Origin: Rugalucina vietnamica
Taxonomy: Eukaryota > Mollusca > Bivalvia > Lucinida > Lucinidae
Length of the DNA stretch: 64,000 bases
Assembly: GCA_964017185.1 (NCBI GenBank)
Contig: OZ024879.1
Location: forward strand, 40,989,883 to 41,053,882
Direction: 5' to 3'
Part shown: piece after piece, positions 1 through 10,205 of the stretch
How positions within the stretch are numbered: the stretch's first letter is position 1
How the letters are laid out: each line of letters opens with the position of its first letter
Program-made: the position numbers and the translations under genes
Notes under the pieces: generated by a model
The model's input: only the letters and a program-made list of their open reading frames with translations
What the model was told of the DNA's origin: nothing
Databases searched by the model: none

Positions 1-2
1 AA

Positions 3-143
3 TATGTTCCAACCTCTCGTGGAGATTGCCCAAGTTTTCCACCTAAACAGATACAGCTACACCAGCTTAAGTCGAAAGACCGCTATGGGTATTTATTGCA
101 TGATCCCGCACCCTCTTTGCGGATGCGCCATCCTCATTTCTAA
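3..143 (+). pseudogene. C-terminal fragment related to zinc-finger ORF at 14.6-15.4 kb
   Basis: The frame is open from base 3 to a TAA at 141-143 (46 codons). Its first 23 bases repeat exactly at 15,367-15,389, where they encode the residues EYVPTSRG near the end of the degenerate C2H2 zinc-finger ORF. After that shared phrase the two copies diverge, and this one reads on through a Pro/Lys/His-rich tail. I infer that this is the C-terminus of another copy of the same zinc-finger gene or element, cut by the window start. Function is unknown. Confidence 0.4.
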
Positions 144-1425
144 GAGACGCTGACTAAAATTATGCTTCAAAGCTTAGGAAGAAAGCACTACAGATTGGGG
201 TTAGGTCCGAAAATATTTCTTACTGTAAAGAAGGTCATACGACTACCAGAACAGAATTTGTAAAAGAGACTTTCTGTACAAGCTAACATCTACATTGACT
301 CCGGTATCAAAACCTAATAGACTGAGAGAATTCAGACCCCAAACTGAAGATAATAAACTGAGATGTCGCCCTGGATACCACGGATGTGGGATGTTTTTTA
401 CCTGTGAAAGAAAATGAACCATTTGATTTCTTAGGAGCATACATACAAACAATAACAATCTTCAGGACACTAAATAAAACACGAAAAGAGTCTTGTGGTT
501 ACATTTCACGATAATTCTCTAGTTCACATTTCTATTTTTACATCGGTATTTTAGTGCTATAATTATCTGTTTGAAACATTTAGTCTGATCTTCAAGTTTC
601 ATTCGCGAGACTTACTTTATCTCAAAAATATTTTTATTTCTCGATCAATTTTAATTAACAATCAGCAGAATTCTTTCTTGTTCAAATCTTGTTTCCTTTC
701 TTTCTGTATACATACTGTTATCTCAATTTATCTTTTGTCTCAAAATTTTCTCCCTGTTCGCAGTCTATTGAAATGATATAAGTAATCTGATAAAGACCCC
801 TGTAGCTTCCATCTACCTCGATCGTCTGTAGGTTTACTATGTGAAGCGCTGTTGTTTCTGTACCAATGTATATGTACAAAGCAGAATTTGTATTTTATCC
901 ATTCTTACCGTCCACATTGCAAAGTTGTAGTAGAATTGCTTTAAAACTGAGTTTTGGAATTTCGAAAACAAGGCATATATTACAAAAAAGAGTCAATTTA
1001 CCTATAATATGTATTGTAGTTGACTACATTAATTTTGATCGTTTGTTGTTTAAAGTTAATGATGTTGAATTTCAATATCATTTGAAATCCTTTGTGCCAA
1101 GTTATTTCATAAACTTGTGATGAAATGTGAAGTTTTTCTTCAATTCTAGACATAAAACTTTCTCTATTCATTTGTTTATGCAGAAAGTTCAGAAGTTTTG
1201 TGATTTGGAAAAATATTGAATAGAAGTGATTGATTCCCTAAAATCACCATCAATTGTACTCGAAAAGTAATATCGTCTCATCACATTTATTTGTGGCTAC
1301 GGTTCCATTTTAATCATGAATGTTCAAATTGTTATTTTCATATGTGTCAATGTTCAACAGGTATCATTACAAATATGTATTTTCATGTTTTTGATGTTAA
1401 AATTTTATTTAGAATTGAGATGCAT
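144..1425. other. AT-rich stretch, no gene recognised
   Basis: Only short open frames without family resemblance or splice context are visible on either strand. No clear repeat unit is seen. Confidence 0.5.
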
Positions 1426-1485
1426 CCTGAGTGACGTATGTCGATTGTACCGTAGTATATGAGACAGTCTGTAATTGCCCTTCTT
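1426..1485 (+). repeat. Dispersed repeat, copy 1 (second copy 7,513-7,573)
   Basis: About 60 bases containing GTGACGTATGTCGATTGTAC and CAGTCTG recur with a handful of mismatches at 7,513-7,573 in the same orientation. The element's full extent and class are unknown. Confidence 0.6.
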
Positions 1486-1545
1486 ACTGCAATGTCGTGT
1501 ATTTACGGATATAATATTTAAAGGTAATTATTTTTGTTTTCGCCA

Positions 1546-1735
1546 TGAGGGCGTTATTTGTATATTACTTGCCAAGAGTGCAGTATTCTTGGTATGCCAA
1601 GAGGGCAATAGGTTCTTTTGTCCAAGAGGGCTTTACTTTGAGGCAAAGAGGGCTTTCTTGCGGCCAAGAGGGCTGTGTATGGCACTTCTGTCAAGAGGAC
1701 AGAAGATGTTTTCTCTGTCAAGAAGGAAAATTACG
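1546..1735 (+). repeat. Degenerate array of CCAAGAGGGC-like motifs
   Basis: The phrase CCAAGAGGGC and close variants (GCCAAGAGTGC, TCAAGAGGAC, GGCAAAGAGGGC) occur about seven times at irregular 20-35 base spacing. Spacing is too uneven for a simple microsatellite. Short open frames cross it but look like by-products of the repeat. Confidence 0.5.
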
Positions 1736-1740
1736 AGACA

Positions 1741-1873
1741 TCAGGAAAACATGTCCGTGCAATGAATACCCCCATAAACCCCACCTTTATATAGTAAAAC
1801 TGGGGTATGCAGGGGTATACCTATTTTTCTTATTTTTGCTCCAAAACATAGATTGTGGGTTCTCGTTAGAACC
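1741..1873 (+). repeat. Dispersed repeat, copy 1 (copy 2 at 10,938-11,065)
   Basis: The copies share the segment from AGGAAAACATGTCCG through TATATAGTAAAACTG and GGGGTATACCTATTTTT with few mismatches. The last part (1,838-1,873) is present in copy 2 in reverse-complement orientation, bounded by GCTC/GAGC. Low-complexity T/A follows. Confidence 0.65.
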
Positions 1874-2037
1874 GCCTCGTAATGTATCAGATGGTTTGGG
1901 TATGTCATCAAGAGATTGGCTTACCTACCGTTTTTTTTTGGCTACCTTATGATAGCCCATTTAATCTCCCCGTAACATGATGTGCAGAGGGTCGGGGAGG
2001 GCCATCCCTCTACGCAACTTACAAATAGTACATGTGC

Positions 2038-2096
2038 ACGTTCTTTCACACCTCTCTCTCACATATGTGTACGTTCTTTCACACCTCGCTCTCACA
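2038..2096 (+). repeat. Short tandem duplication
   Basis: Two adjacent copies of a unit of about 30 bases with the core CGTTCTTTCACACCTC and CTCTCACA (about 2,038-2,066 and 2,071-2,096). Confidence 0.6.
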
Positions 2097-2099
2097 TTA

Positions 2100-2977
2100 T
2101 TGATACACTAATAATGTTAAGTATAACATGACAACCTTTCTGCATTCACAAAGTATTGTTGTTACAATGAGGGGATTTTGTAGTGAAAAAATAAGAGAAA
2201 AACAAGAAAGACAGAGTGAAGTAGGTAGGTATGGGCTTGGGTCAGGGGACTTACTATATATATTATTTTAGATTTATTGTATAGGCTGTGAAGTCACACA
2301 AAATGCTTTCTGATTATTGTTCCGCTGTCTTACTGAAACAGATTATGATAATTTTGCCATTTCTGAGTAAAGCTTTCATATTTTTCTTGAATAGCAGATG
2401 CTTGTTTGAATGTTTTATATAACAGTTTGAGTCTGTGATTTACGAGGGGTGTTCTTTAATTCTTGTCTTTTGCTTGATTACTTTTCCTGTAGACAATAAA
2501 TGAGAATGCTGTTCATATGTGGTGAAAGTCCTATCTATTCTGATTAGACTGGTATAAAAATTATTGCTGTCCGACGCACGGTCAGTAATAGCATTTTAAA
2601 TCAGGGTACAATAATGGCACTACGTTGTTTTCCAGTTAATTTACACTATGTTATCTTGATCACTTGTATAGAAAATGCTACAACATTCGCTAGAGTATTT
2701 ACATGCTCACTTTCATTTTACACATACACTTGCAATTCATATGAGCAACAGACAACACTTTTGTAGAATGTTTTTACTTTGACTTTATAGAAGTATTGCC
2801 CCTTCTTTATGACGTCGTATTATTTTTAACATACGTCATTCAAAATTCCCGCACAGGTTTATATATTTTTATATTTTGTAAATTGGATTGTATGGTGAAT
2901 ATCTCAAACTGAGAGTTATCTTAATTGTGTCTAACATGATCTAAATGGATATTCACTGTTAATTACTAAACACGCAA
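2100..2977. other. AT-rich stretch, no gene recognised
   Basis: No open frame with family resemblance and no obvious repeat was seen. Confidence 0.45.
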
Positions 2978-3059
2978 TTTAACATTTACGTCAGATATAA
3001 GGTGGAACAGTCGCCTAGTTTAACATTTACGTCAGATATAAGGTGAAGCAGTCGCTTAG
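2978..3059 (+). repeat. 41-bp tandem duplication
   Basis: Two adjacent 41-base units (2,978-3,018 and 3,019-3,059), each starting TTTAACATTTACGTCAGATA, differ at about three or four positions. The unit contains TTTACGTCA, which is close to a CRE/ATF-type site. That resemblance is only a motif match. Confidence 0.75.
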
Positions 3060-3849
3060 TGTCTAAGAGAGCTGTCCATCTCTATCATAATAGAAACATT
3101 GTCAAATTTCATGATTGAAAACCTCTACTAACACGCTTCTTAAACTTTCCAAGTAAATATATTTTTGGAAGTTGCAGTAGTGTTATAGTTTTATTGACGT
3201 TCGTGCACAGACATTTTTGTGTTTTCTTTCAAAATGTTTCTACTCATAAACCGAGATTTTGGTGGATAAATCATCTTAAACTTATATCAATGGAATAAAC
3301 AAATATCTGATTCAAAGCAGCATTAACATTTTGGATGAGTCATAACTGCACAGAAAATTATCAGGCTCTAAAACTTCTATTTCAACGTTCATTCAATTTG
3401 TCAACTCTTAAAAACTGGCGTAGTACTATGTTTATAGCTCTTTTAAAAATGTAATTTCTGTTTAAAGAAAAAAATGTCATCTGTGCATTTGCAAAGTTAT
3501 GAAGACCACATAGGTATAAAATCGTGATTCTAACCCTTTTTGTTCAAACATTATACTGTTTATTGGATAAAGTAGTTGTTTGCAGTGTCAAAAGAGGGCT
3601 CCTGTTTAGACACCCAGTTTGCAATCATAAATTGCATCGTCCTAAAATGGTTGGATGATTTCAATATCGCAAAGAACATATTTGTAATTACATGGTCTTT
3701 TTGCCATGGTACAGATGCTGGTTTAGGAGAAAACGAGTCGATGACAAGAATTAAAGGGCACCCCTCGTAATGCTGGAAGATAAATATCGTTTTTACTACA
3801 CTTAGCAGAGTATATGTAGTATTTTATTTCCATCAGCACTAGTTTATTA

Positions 3850-4560
3850 ACGTCATTATCTTGATCTCCAGGAATTCAAAACAGAAACTAGTTTTCATTA
3901 GAATCTAGGTGTATATTTTGATCATTTAGCCAGCTAATTGTATCTTGTAGAAGCTTTTGGAGATGCTCACATTCCCAAAGATGTTCAATTGTTTCATCTA
4001 CTTAAGAACAAAAGGAACATTTAGGATCATTCATAATTTAAATTTTGGTTAGGAATTTATAGGTAGCTAGTATATTATGATTTATTCTGGTTTGGAACCC
4101 TTGCATTGTTCTGTCTCTTGTTGTTCTAATGGTTCATTTAATATATGTTTCCACTATTTTTTTTATTAAAATCATAGTTTTTATTCCATGCTATCATTCA
4201 AGTGTATCTTTACTTTCACCTAATAGTTTATACATATTTTGCGTGCCCTTTTTACTTTTTATATAGATTTAAAAACTAAAAAGTATAGGTAAGTTCATTG
4301 GATTTTCTACTCTCTTTATCATGTTTTCTATATTTATTTTTTTTTCTTCCAGTCAAGGATTGATCTAACAAGTCCATTATACTGCAGTAAATTAATATTT
4401 CAAACGAAAACATGTTACCATCATCTTTTATGATATCATTTAATATACATAATTCCTTTTTCAAAACAGGATGTATTATAGCAGCTCTGTTTCCTATTTT
4501 AATGTTATCATTGTGGAATAATGGACTTGTCTGGAAATGTTCTATTTTTGTTAGTTCTTG
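3850..4560 (-). pseudogene. LINE ORF2 C-terminal fragment (L2/CR1-type)
   Basis: Read on the minus strand from about 4,560 down, the translation resembles the C-terminal tail of non-LTR retrotransposon reverse transcriptases of the L2/CR1/jockey type. It has a phrase like HNDNIKIGNRA, then LNDIIKDDGN, then an RIxHNILATYKFL-like stretch. It ends in a Cys-rich motif KCSFC...ETIEHLWEC, typical of the zinc motif at the end of these proteins. Several stops and frame changes break it (for example after KCSFCS). Upstream catalytic domains are absent, so this is a dead fragment. It directly abuts the Penelope fragment on the other strand. The exact LINE clade is uncertain. Confidence 0.6.
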
Positions 4561-4931
4561 TTTTAAATTTTTATCTCAATATTGACAATGGAAAACTTAT
4601 TACTAGGCTTTATGACAAGACGGATGACTTCAATTTCCCAATATTTAACTTTCCATTTATGAGTAGCAATATTCCATCAGCACCTGCTTACGGAGTATAT
4701 GTCTCTCAGCTAGTTCGCTATGATAGAGCCTGCTATAACTACGAAGACATTGTTGATAGGGGCAAGTTACTCACCAGCAAATTGTTGTCACAGGGATATT
4801 GCAGGGCGAAGCTTTTGTCAACTCTTAAAAAATTCTATGTGAGACATCATGATCTCGTTGATCCATACAGTGTGGCCGCGTCTAAACTTGTGACTGACCT
4901 GATGCCAATTGCCATTAAAAACGACTTTTAA
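4557..4931 (+). pseudogene. Penelope-like element, C-terminal fragment of RT ORF
   Basis: The 3' part of the open frame (from about residue 15) matches the region just after the RT core in Penelope-like elements: NIDNGKLITRLYDK, then FNFPF, PAYGVYVSQLVRY, and a basic helix-rich segment with KKFYVRHHDLV. These phrases are common in the abundant mollusc/coral/fish Penelope ORFs. The RT palm motifs are missing, so the piece is 5'-truncated. An in-frame upstream ATG at 4,521 lies in the adjoining LINE sequence and is not a real start. The ORF ends at TAA 4,929-4,931, without the rest of the C-terminus or a GIY-YIG endonuclease. An RT portion of the same family lies at 17.3-18.3 kb. Confidence 0.65.
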
Positions 4932-5933
4932 TTACTGGACATTCGTTTCTTACCAGATATTCATTTTCTCGGCTTTGTAATCATTCATATGGACATGGCG
5001 GGTGCATTATAATGGGCAGGTGATGCTCACCCTTTGCGAACTACTGATCACACCTTCTGTTTTTGGGGTCCATGCCTGTATGACTACACATCTCGTACTC
5101 GTCAATGTTATTACGTATTGGTATGAGCTAGGATATACTATTTCGGTACCTTGACCCCTTTACTTTAAAACATCCATAAACTTATTTTTTGTTTCTTGTA
5201 AAACTTTATCTACTATGTATGCTGCACATAGTTGAGCAATGATTGTATATTTACAGTGTACTGAAGTATATTACTTCACAGACTTTTGTTTAAAATTAAA
5301 CATACCCCGTTGTTCCGCTGGTCACTGTCATGAGGACAGGTAAGTGAATTATATTATGCGATGTGGAAGCATCCAGCTGTCAGTTAGATTGGGGTAAATC
5401 ACACTTATGGTAGTTTTCAGGGCTTTACAGTGTTCAATTCACCATCTTTATAAATTGCATACTTCACGTTGTAATGCCTTTGAGTTGGTGATTGGCCATG
5501 TGGCTTTTTGATCTTCAGACGTTATTCATTTCATTGTGCCGCTTTGAATAATTTTTCAGCTTCTACATCATGTGACATCTATACTCACCGATTGTGCCGC
5601 TTTCCAATCTTATTTCTTGTTGTGGTCAAATGGTTTGGGAACTATTTTTAATGTTTTGTTCCCTTTTATGGCGATGCTGCAGCTGTGGTACATGTAACAT
5701 TATTATCATGTTTGCATTTACGCCCCGTTTATGTGAGCTATATAAAAAAGTACTACACGGCACAACCACAAGAACTCTGATATAAAGCTATATAAGCATC
5801 TTTTTGCTGATTTCGGATGCCTCCACCGATGGTTTTGAAACGGCGACATTCTCTACAAGGAAACAATCTTATGCCATTAGCCGTGTAGTTCCATCATCAC
5901 GACGGTCACATTCAGCAATACGCAAGGCCAAAG
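4932..5933. other. No gene recognised
   Basis: AT-rich sequence. The last 100 bases (5,830-5,933) are less AT-rich and may belong to the 5' part of the gene that follows. A possible acceptor AG with pyrimidines is at about 5,918. Confidence 0.4.
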
Positions 5934-6643
5934 ATGAACAAATGCCTGGATAGTATGCCAGCAGACGAGCTTATCTCCGTGTTCAGAGACCTCACGGGCT
6001 CATCGAAGAAGGACATTATCGAGTTGTCCGGCAAGCAGATCAGTGATGATACGCTCAGGCTGTTGGTTCACCTTACCATCGTGTACGCTAATGAACATGG
6101 ACAGCCCACTGGACAGGAGCTTGTCGATATTAGAGTAAGCTTTTCCTATATTTTAAACATTGGGGTTTCATATTTCCTAACGGTGTTTTGTCTACGTGAC
6201 TTGTTATTTCGGGCACGGTACATAACGAGTATAGGTGCTTTGGTACATATGGGGTGAAAAAGTTTTGTTGTGTTTATAGGACGCGAATGAAAGCCATGAA
6301 GATCAGACGCCGCCGAAAAAAGTTTAAGCATGTTGCTGCTACTGCTACACCCACTGCATGCAACCCACTGCAAACAGATCTGGTTAAGAAGCTGAATGTG
6401 AATGTGAGATTGCTTGCAATGCAAAAAACGCCAAGTGAGCAGTTGGTATTTCTTACACTTGATGAGCTAGCAGACACGACACGTGTGTTGAATCATGAAG
6501 CTGTGGGCATGTACCAGGAACAGGCACGACAAGCTAACATGAATCAAGGACAATTTAACATTCCAACGTTCATTTTAAATGTTCTTGGCGGAAAGTCGTC
6601 CAACTTGATTTCAAAAGCCTTAACAAAACCTTTAAAAACGTAA
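5934..6643 (+). CDS. Unrecognised two-exon gene or gene fragment, frame broken once
   Basis: Exon 1 (5,934-6,134) starts at ATG and ends before GTAAGC. Exon 2 starts at 6,280 after a TTTATAG acceptor. Spliced in phase, the frame reads on through a Glu/His/Gln/Pro-rich link, then meets TAA at 6,325 because a run of six A (6,316-6,321) shifts the frame. The neighbouring frame is open from there to TAA at about 6,643. It encodes a Thr/Ala-rich patch, then an amphipathic, helix-forming, Glu/Gln-rich stretch (LVKKLNVNVRLLA, then LDELADTTRVLNHEAVGMY). I recognise no domain. It could be a host exon pair or a domesticated transposon piece. The single A could be a sequencing error or a true pseudogene lesion. 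Confidence 0.45.
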
Positions 6644-7056
6644 ACTCCACAGAAAAAAGAGGACAGCCCAGCTAAGGCTCCACAGGACACTACAACTGGC
6701 CAGCTGTAATATTCTTGGAACCAACAGGGTTTTGTGTGGCCGTATATGCGCAATACATGGTTTAGAATAATATTTCAAACATGTCGAGAAATGGGGTGTC
6801 AATCTGTCACAAGGGTATCTATTTCGACCGGTAACGAATAGTGGTCCGATTTTGAATAAGCCTATCCCATTCTCTGCTGTTTATAGTCGGCTTATGTCAT
6901 ATCTTAGTACCTTGGTCCTTTACGAGGGCGAAACCCCACATAGCTTAATTGCTCTCATTCTTTCAATTACAAAAATGACGATATAGGCCCGACTGCGGTA
7001 ATGCTGCATGTTGGATGGCAAAGTTCCGAGTCTTTAAAATATTACTGCAGATCGAC
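6644..7056. other. No gene recognised
   Basis: Intergenic or intronic sequence without recognisable features. Confidence 0.4.
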
Positions 7057-7143
7057 TGATGACATCTCACCGCTGTGTCTGGTGTGGGTTCAAGCGCCGC
7101 ACTGGCCACATGTTAGACAAGCCAAGTTCTGCTTGCGGGTGAA
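7057..7143 (+). repeat. Truncated SINE-like repeat (inverted relative to 8,100-8,292)
   Basis: The stretch containing GTGTCTGGTGTGGGTTCAAG and GCCGCACTGGCCACATGT is the reverse complement of about 8,165-8,250 with few mismatches. It keeps the B-box-like GGTTCAAGC but lacks the A-box part and the tail after GCTTGCGGGTG. An open frame runs across it but no known protein family was recognised. Confidence 0.65.
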
Positions 7144-7455
7144 ACGCGATGTGACAAGTACTGCATCAATGATGAGCAACGCGCAAAGCATGAACAGCGA
7201 GACAGGATCATTCTTTCGTGAATACAGTGCTTTCAATAGTATGAAGCAGGCGTTCTGAGCATGCAATATTGGTCTACCCTTATTCGACGGTAGTTTGTAG
7301 TAATATGTTTATTCTATAGTAAAATGCATGTTTGAATACAAATGATTGTGCTTCTTGTTATTTGTTGCGATTTGTTTTCTGCTACATTTGAGTGCGTATA
7401 TGGAGAAAGTTAGTTTTACGATGAATAATCAGGAGTATCTATTGACTGTAATTGG

Positions 7456-7494
7456 TATCAAGTCAAGCTTTTCTCCCAGTACTCTATATCGAAG
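7456..7494 (+). repeat. Short direct repeat, copy 1 (copy 2 at 7,704-7,741)
   Basis: ATCAAGTCAAGCTTTTCTCC and the following AGTACTCTATATCGAA are repeated at 7,704-7,741. Both copies are followed within 35 bases by TATGATGTGTT. Between them lies the dispersed repeat at 7,513-7,573 and GC-richer sequence. Confidence 0.65.
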
Positions 7495-7512
7495 AGCGTC
7501 TCTTATGATGTG

Positions 7513-7573
7513 TTAACATCCTAAGTGACGTATGTCGATTGTACCATAGTGTATGCGACAGTCTGCATTTGCC
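7513..7573 (+). repeat. Dispersed repeat, copy 2 (copy 1 at 1,426-1,485)
   Basis: Same orientation as copy 1, with a few base differences over about 60 bases. Confidence 0.6.
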
Positions 7574-8099
7574 CTCATAATGGAATTGGGCGCGGGAGCC
7601 GGTATATATCACAGGCTGAAGTGGCTATAGATTAAGAGACCGTATTTGAATGCACCTCCCACCCAACCCTGTTAAGTCACGTCCGCCTGACTGTACCTTG
7701 TACATCAAGTCAAGCTTTTCTCCCAGTACTCTATATCGAACAGGTGCGTTAGACAGGTGTCACCTATGATGTGTTCATGCAATTTCCAGATCATTTTTTT
7801 AGTTAATTGTTCCGCTCGAAGTTGTGATATTTACCTGAATTTCATGTACATAGCTCCTCAGTAATGCTTCATGAACAGCATTGTCATTAGCCGTAACCCC
7901 CCTAATACAATGGTTGATTATGAACACATTTGTTCAAACTGTGATGACCGACTGACTAGGATCTATTATGGGGTTACAACAGAAAAGTTGAGAAATATTG
8001 TATGTACTCAAGATTTGTAGTACCATGAAATTCTTCACGCTTGTTAATAAATTTTAAGCTATTTTTTTCTAATTCAGTTTAACTTCTCTTTCAATATTA

Positions 8100-8292
8100 T
8101 ATCAGCTCATTGAGACGTGCCAATCAGTACGTGGGCGAAAACGGAAGAACCCCGAGAAAAACCACCTGGCACACCCGCAAGCAGAACTTGGCTTGTCTCA
8201 CATGTGGCCAGTGCGGGGCTTGAACCCACACCAGACACAGCGTCGAGTGATTGGGTAACAGCGCTCTTAACCGCTCGGTCATTGGGACCGCT
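8100..8292 (-). mobile_element. tRNA-derived SINE
   Basis: On the minus strand the head reads like a class II tRNA (Ser/Leu type). It has an A-box-like TGACCGAGCGGTTAAG (about 8,262-8,283), a long variable region, and a B-box GGTTCAAGCCCC (8,214-8,227). These are internal RNA polymerase III promoter elements. A tRNA-unrelated body follows, containing CTCGGGGTTCTTCCGTTTTC, which resembles the TTCTCCGGTTT-type block of mollusc SINEs. A second, truncated, oppositely oriented copy at 7,057-7,143 supports mobility. It lacks a proper anticodon stem and acceptor pairing, so it is not called as a tRNA gene. End coordinates are approximate and the family name is not assigned. Confidence 0.65.
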
Positions 8293-8429
8293 TTTTAAGC
8301 TCTTTGTTCCACACAAAGTAAATATTTGATTGGCGCCATAATTTTGGAAAATTGCTGTTTTACATTGTTCAATATTTCCTATGTAAATTGTTGCTTCTAT
8401 GATTATCTTGAAGTTCGGGACGAACTTTT

Positions 8430-8475
8430 TCCGAGGGGGGATTAGTGTGGCGAGCTCGGTCTATTTACATTACTG
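8430..8475 (+). other. Possible polypurine tract and LTR start
   Basis: CGAGGGGGGATTAG is followed by TGTGGCGAGC just upstream of the SGNH ORF. This looks like a polypurine tract plus the TG start of an LTR. No matching second LTR was found, so this is tentative. Confidence 0.25.
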
Positions 8476-8545
8476 TTTTTTAAATAAATTTCAAAGAGAT
8501 AAATCCATTTAAATCATCATATTTTGAGTGAGATTTTGTTGCACA

Positions 8546-9280
8546 ATGGCAGGCTATGTTGTTAAGATGCCTCCCAAGAGAAAAAGGAAGGTGGATTCCC
8601 AACAGAATGCTTCAGATGTTGGAAAGACCAAGCGGACTAGGCCGACGACACCAGCGAATCTGACAGAGCAGCCCTCAGAATCAATTACACTGTCTTTGAA
8701 TGAAAATAATAATGAGGCATCTCAAGAAATTTTGGTTGTGGGTGATTCCATTGTATTCTGGGCTGGTCGCTACTGTCGTGGTCGTAAGAAGTTCAACCTT
8801 AATCTACAAGCTGACTTAAATATAAAGTGGCAGGGACGTCGTGGTATGCGTTGGTTTTAGATGAAGACTACAATACAGGATCAGCCTCCATCGGACATCC
8901 AAGATGATCATTATTCATTTAGGGGGCAATGATTTTGTGCGAACAAAATTTCAGAAAATGCGCAGGCTAATGACACGGGATTTTAAACGACTTTTCAGTC
9001 TTTTCCCAAATAGACTGATGTTATGGTCAGAAATTTTACCTTGACTTTGGTGGAAATTCAGCAGTCCAAATACCAGTATTAAGGCACTTGATAAAAAACG
9101 CAAAAGATTTAATGCCCTTGGTCGGCAAATACTTAAGGTTACATAAAAATGGGCGTATAATAGAGCATGAAATCACAGCGACTGTCCAGGATTGTTCCGA
9201 CGAAATGGTTGCCATCTGTCTGATATTGGTATTGCCTTATTTTGCTATTCACTGTAGGGTGTCATTGAAACATTTTTAGC
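8546..9280 (+). pseudogene. Degenerate SGNH/GDSL-hydrolase-like ORF of a retroelement
   Basis: The ORF begins at ATG 8,546, or at the inner ATG 8,567 that gives MPPKRKRK. It opens with a basic, low-complexity head like the gag start at 52.3 kb (MPPKRK...KRTRR). It passes straight into an SGNH-hydrolase-like fold: block I ILVVGDSIVFW, then GRRGMRW. The frame stops at 8,858-8,860. In other frames the next blocks follow: IIHLGGNDFV (block III, GxND, about 8,915-8,940), MLWSEILP, then KKRKRFNALGR and finally LSDIGIALFCYSL. At least two frameshifts and a TGA after SEILP make it non-functional. SGNH-like ORFs of this kind are known from tyrosine-recombinase retroelements (Ngaro type); the link here rests on the shared head. 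No recombinase or RT lies next to it. Confidence 0.6.
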
Positions 9281-9584
9281 ATCTGACTTAAAGTAGTTGG
9301 TGTTTGATCATTAACATCTAACCAACACTGCATGTGGCCTGGATCAGCCTACTGGCTAAGACATCTGCAGAATTCCATGAACACTGGCTTATGCAGTGGG
9401 TATCCTGGGTTCGGTCAAAGCATGACAGTAAATGTATACAGTCAAGCTACCTGTCTGGCTTATGCGGACGGGCAAATAGTGGTAAAATTGCAATGAAATG
9501 ATTTTGAATGTATTTTCTATTGAAGGCTGGAATTGGCATCATTCCGTCTGGGCGCCGTTTGGTCGCCTATGGCTTCCCAAAGGT
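9281..9584. other. No gene recognised
   Basis: Sequence between the SGNH pseudogene and the 331-bp duplication. No motif was seen. Confidence 0.35.
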
Positions 9585-9915
9585 GGCAGTTTTTATCGCC
9601 CAGATTTGGCAAGTGGTCGAAAATGTTAAATCAAGTACAAATAATATGAAAACTGTTTTATCCATTTTCAATGATTTGTGTTACATGTTACATTATGTAT
9701 GTTTAAATGATTTGTGTTACATATGTTACATAATGTATGTAACATGTATTTTCGGCATTGAAATAAATGCCCTTGAACAAACAGACATAATGTTAGTTGT
9801 CTTTGCCAAACCAAGCGGAATGTTGCCAATTCTTGTGGGTCATCATATATTAAGGTTTGCTGGCCGGTCAACATTCATTTCAGTCATGTTTAACTGGATG
9901 GAATTATCCATAAAT
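9585..9915 (+). repeat. 331-bp direct repeat, copy 1
   Basis: It is near-identical to 10,206-10,538, about 622 bases downstream in the same orientation. Each copy holds an internal duplication of ATGATTTGTGTTACATATGT followed by TACAT(A/T)ATGTATGT, and a polyadenylation-like AATAAA (GAAATAAATGCC). It is probably a short non-autonomous element or a recent segmental duplication. Open frames through it show no protein family. Confidence 0.75.
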
Positions 9916-10000
9916 GGATTTTATGAATCATAAAATGATTTATGGGAATCCATTCCCCGCATTGCACCTTATTCCCCTTGGTGAGCCTCTACATTAGCAG

Positions 10001-10088
10001 TTAACGCATTAGCCAATCGGATCAAAGCTACATGCCTCGTAGATCGATCAGCAGTGAGAGAGCACATGTTCGCAAGCTCAACGTGAAA
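10001..10088 (+). pseudogene. Possible upstream exon of MULE-type transposase
   Basis: The frame from about 10,006 reads ALANRIKATCLVDRSAVREH, like the segment preceding the catalytic region in FLYWCH/MULE-type transposase genes of invertebrates. An acceptor-like ACATTAGCAG precedes it and GTAAGG follows at 10,089, but a TGA falls just before that donor. It lies on the same strand as, and 500 bases upstream of, the clear MULE exon. Assignment is tentative. Confidence 0.3.
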
Positions 10089-10205
10089 GTAAGGAAGTTT
10101 TGACTCCCTCCCTCCTACCCCAGCAACGCCTTCCATAACAATGGTTTTGTGTTATATTTTGAATATGTACTATCATAGTAGGCGGGATTTTGATCAGCTA
10201 TGGGC

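Noticed and set aside
7001-7258. A Cys-rich frame reading CVWCGFKRRTGHML and CDKYC, possibly a transposase zinc motif
   Set aside because: Most of it lies in SINE-derived sequence, stops interrupt it, and no catalytic part is nearby.
8258-8292. A tRNA gene (class II type A and B boxes)
   Set aside because: Acceptor stem pairing and anticodon loop are not coherent, a non-tRNA body follows, and a truncated copy lies nearby. A SINE head fits better.
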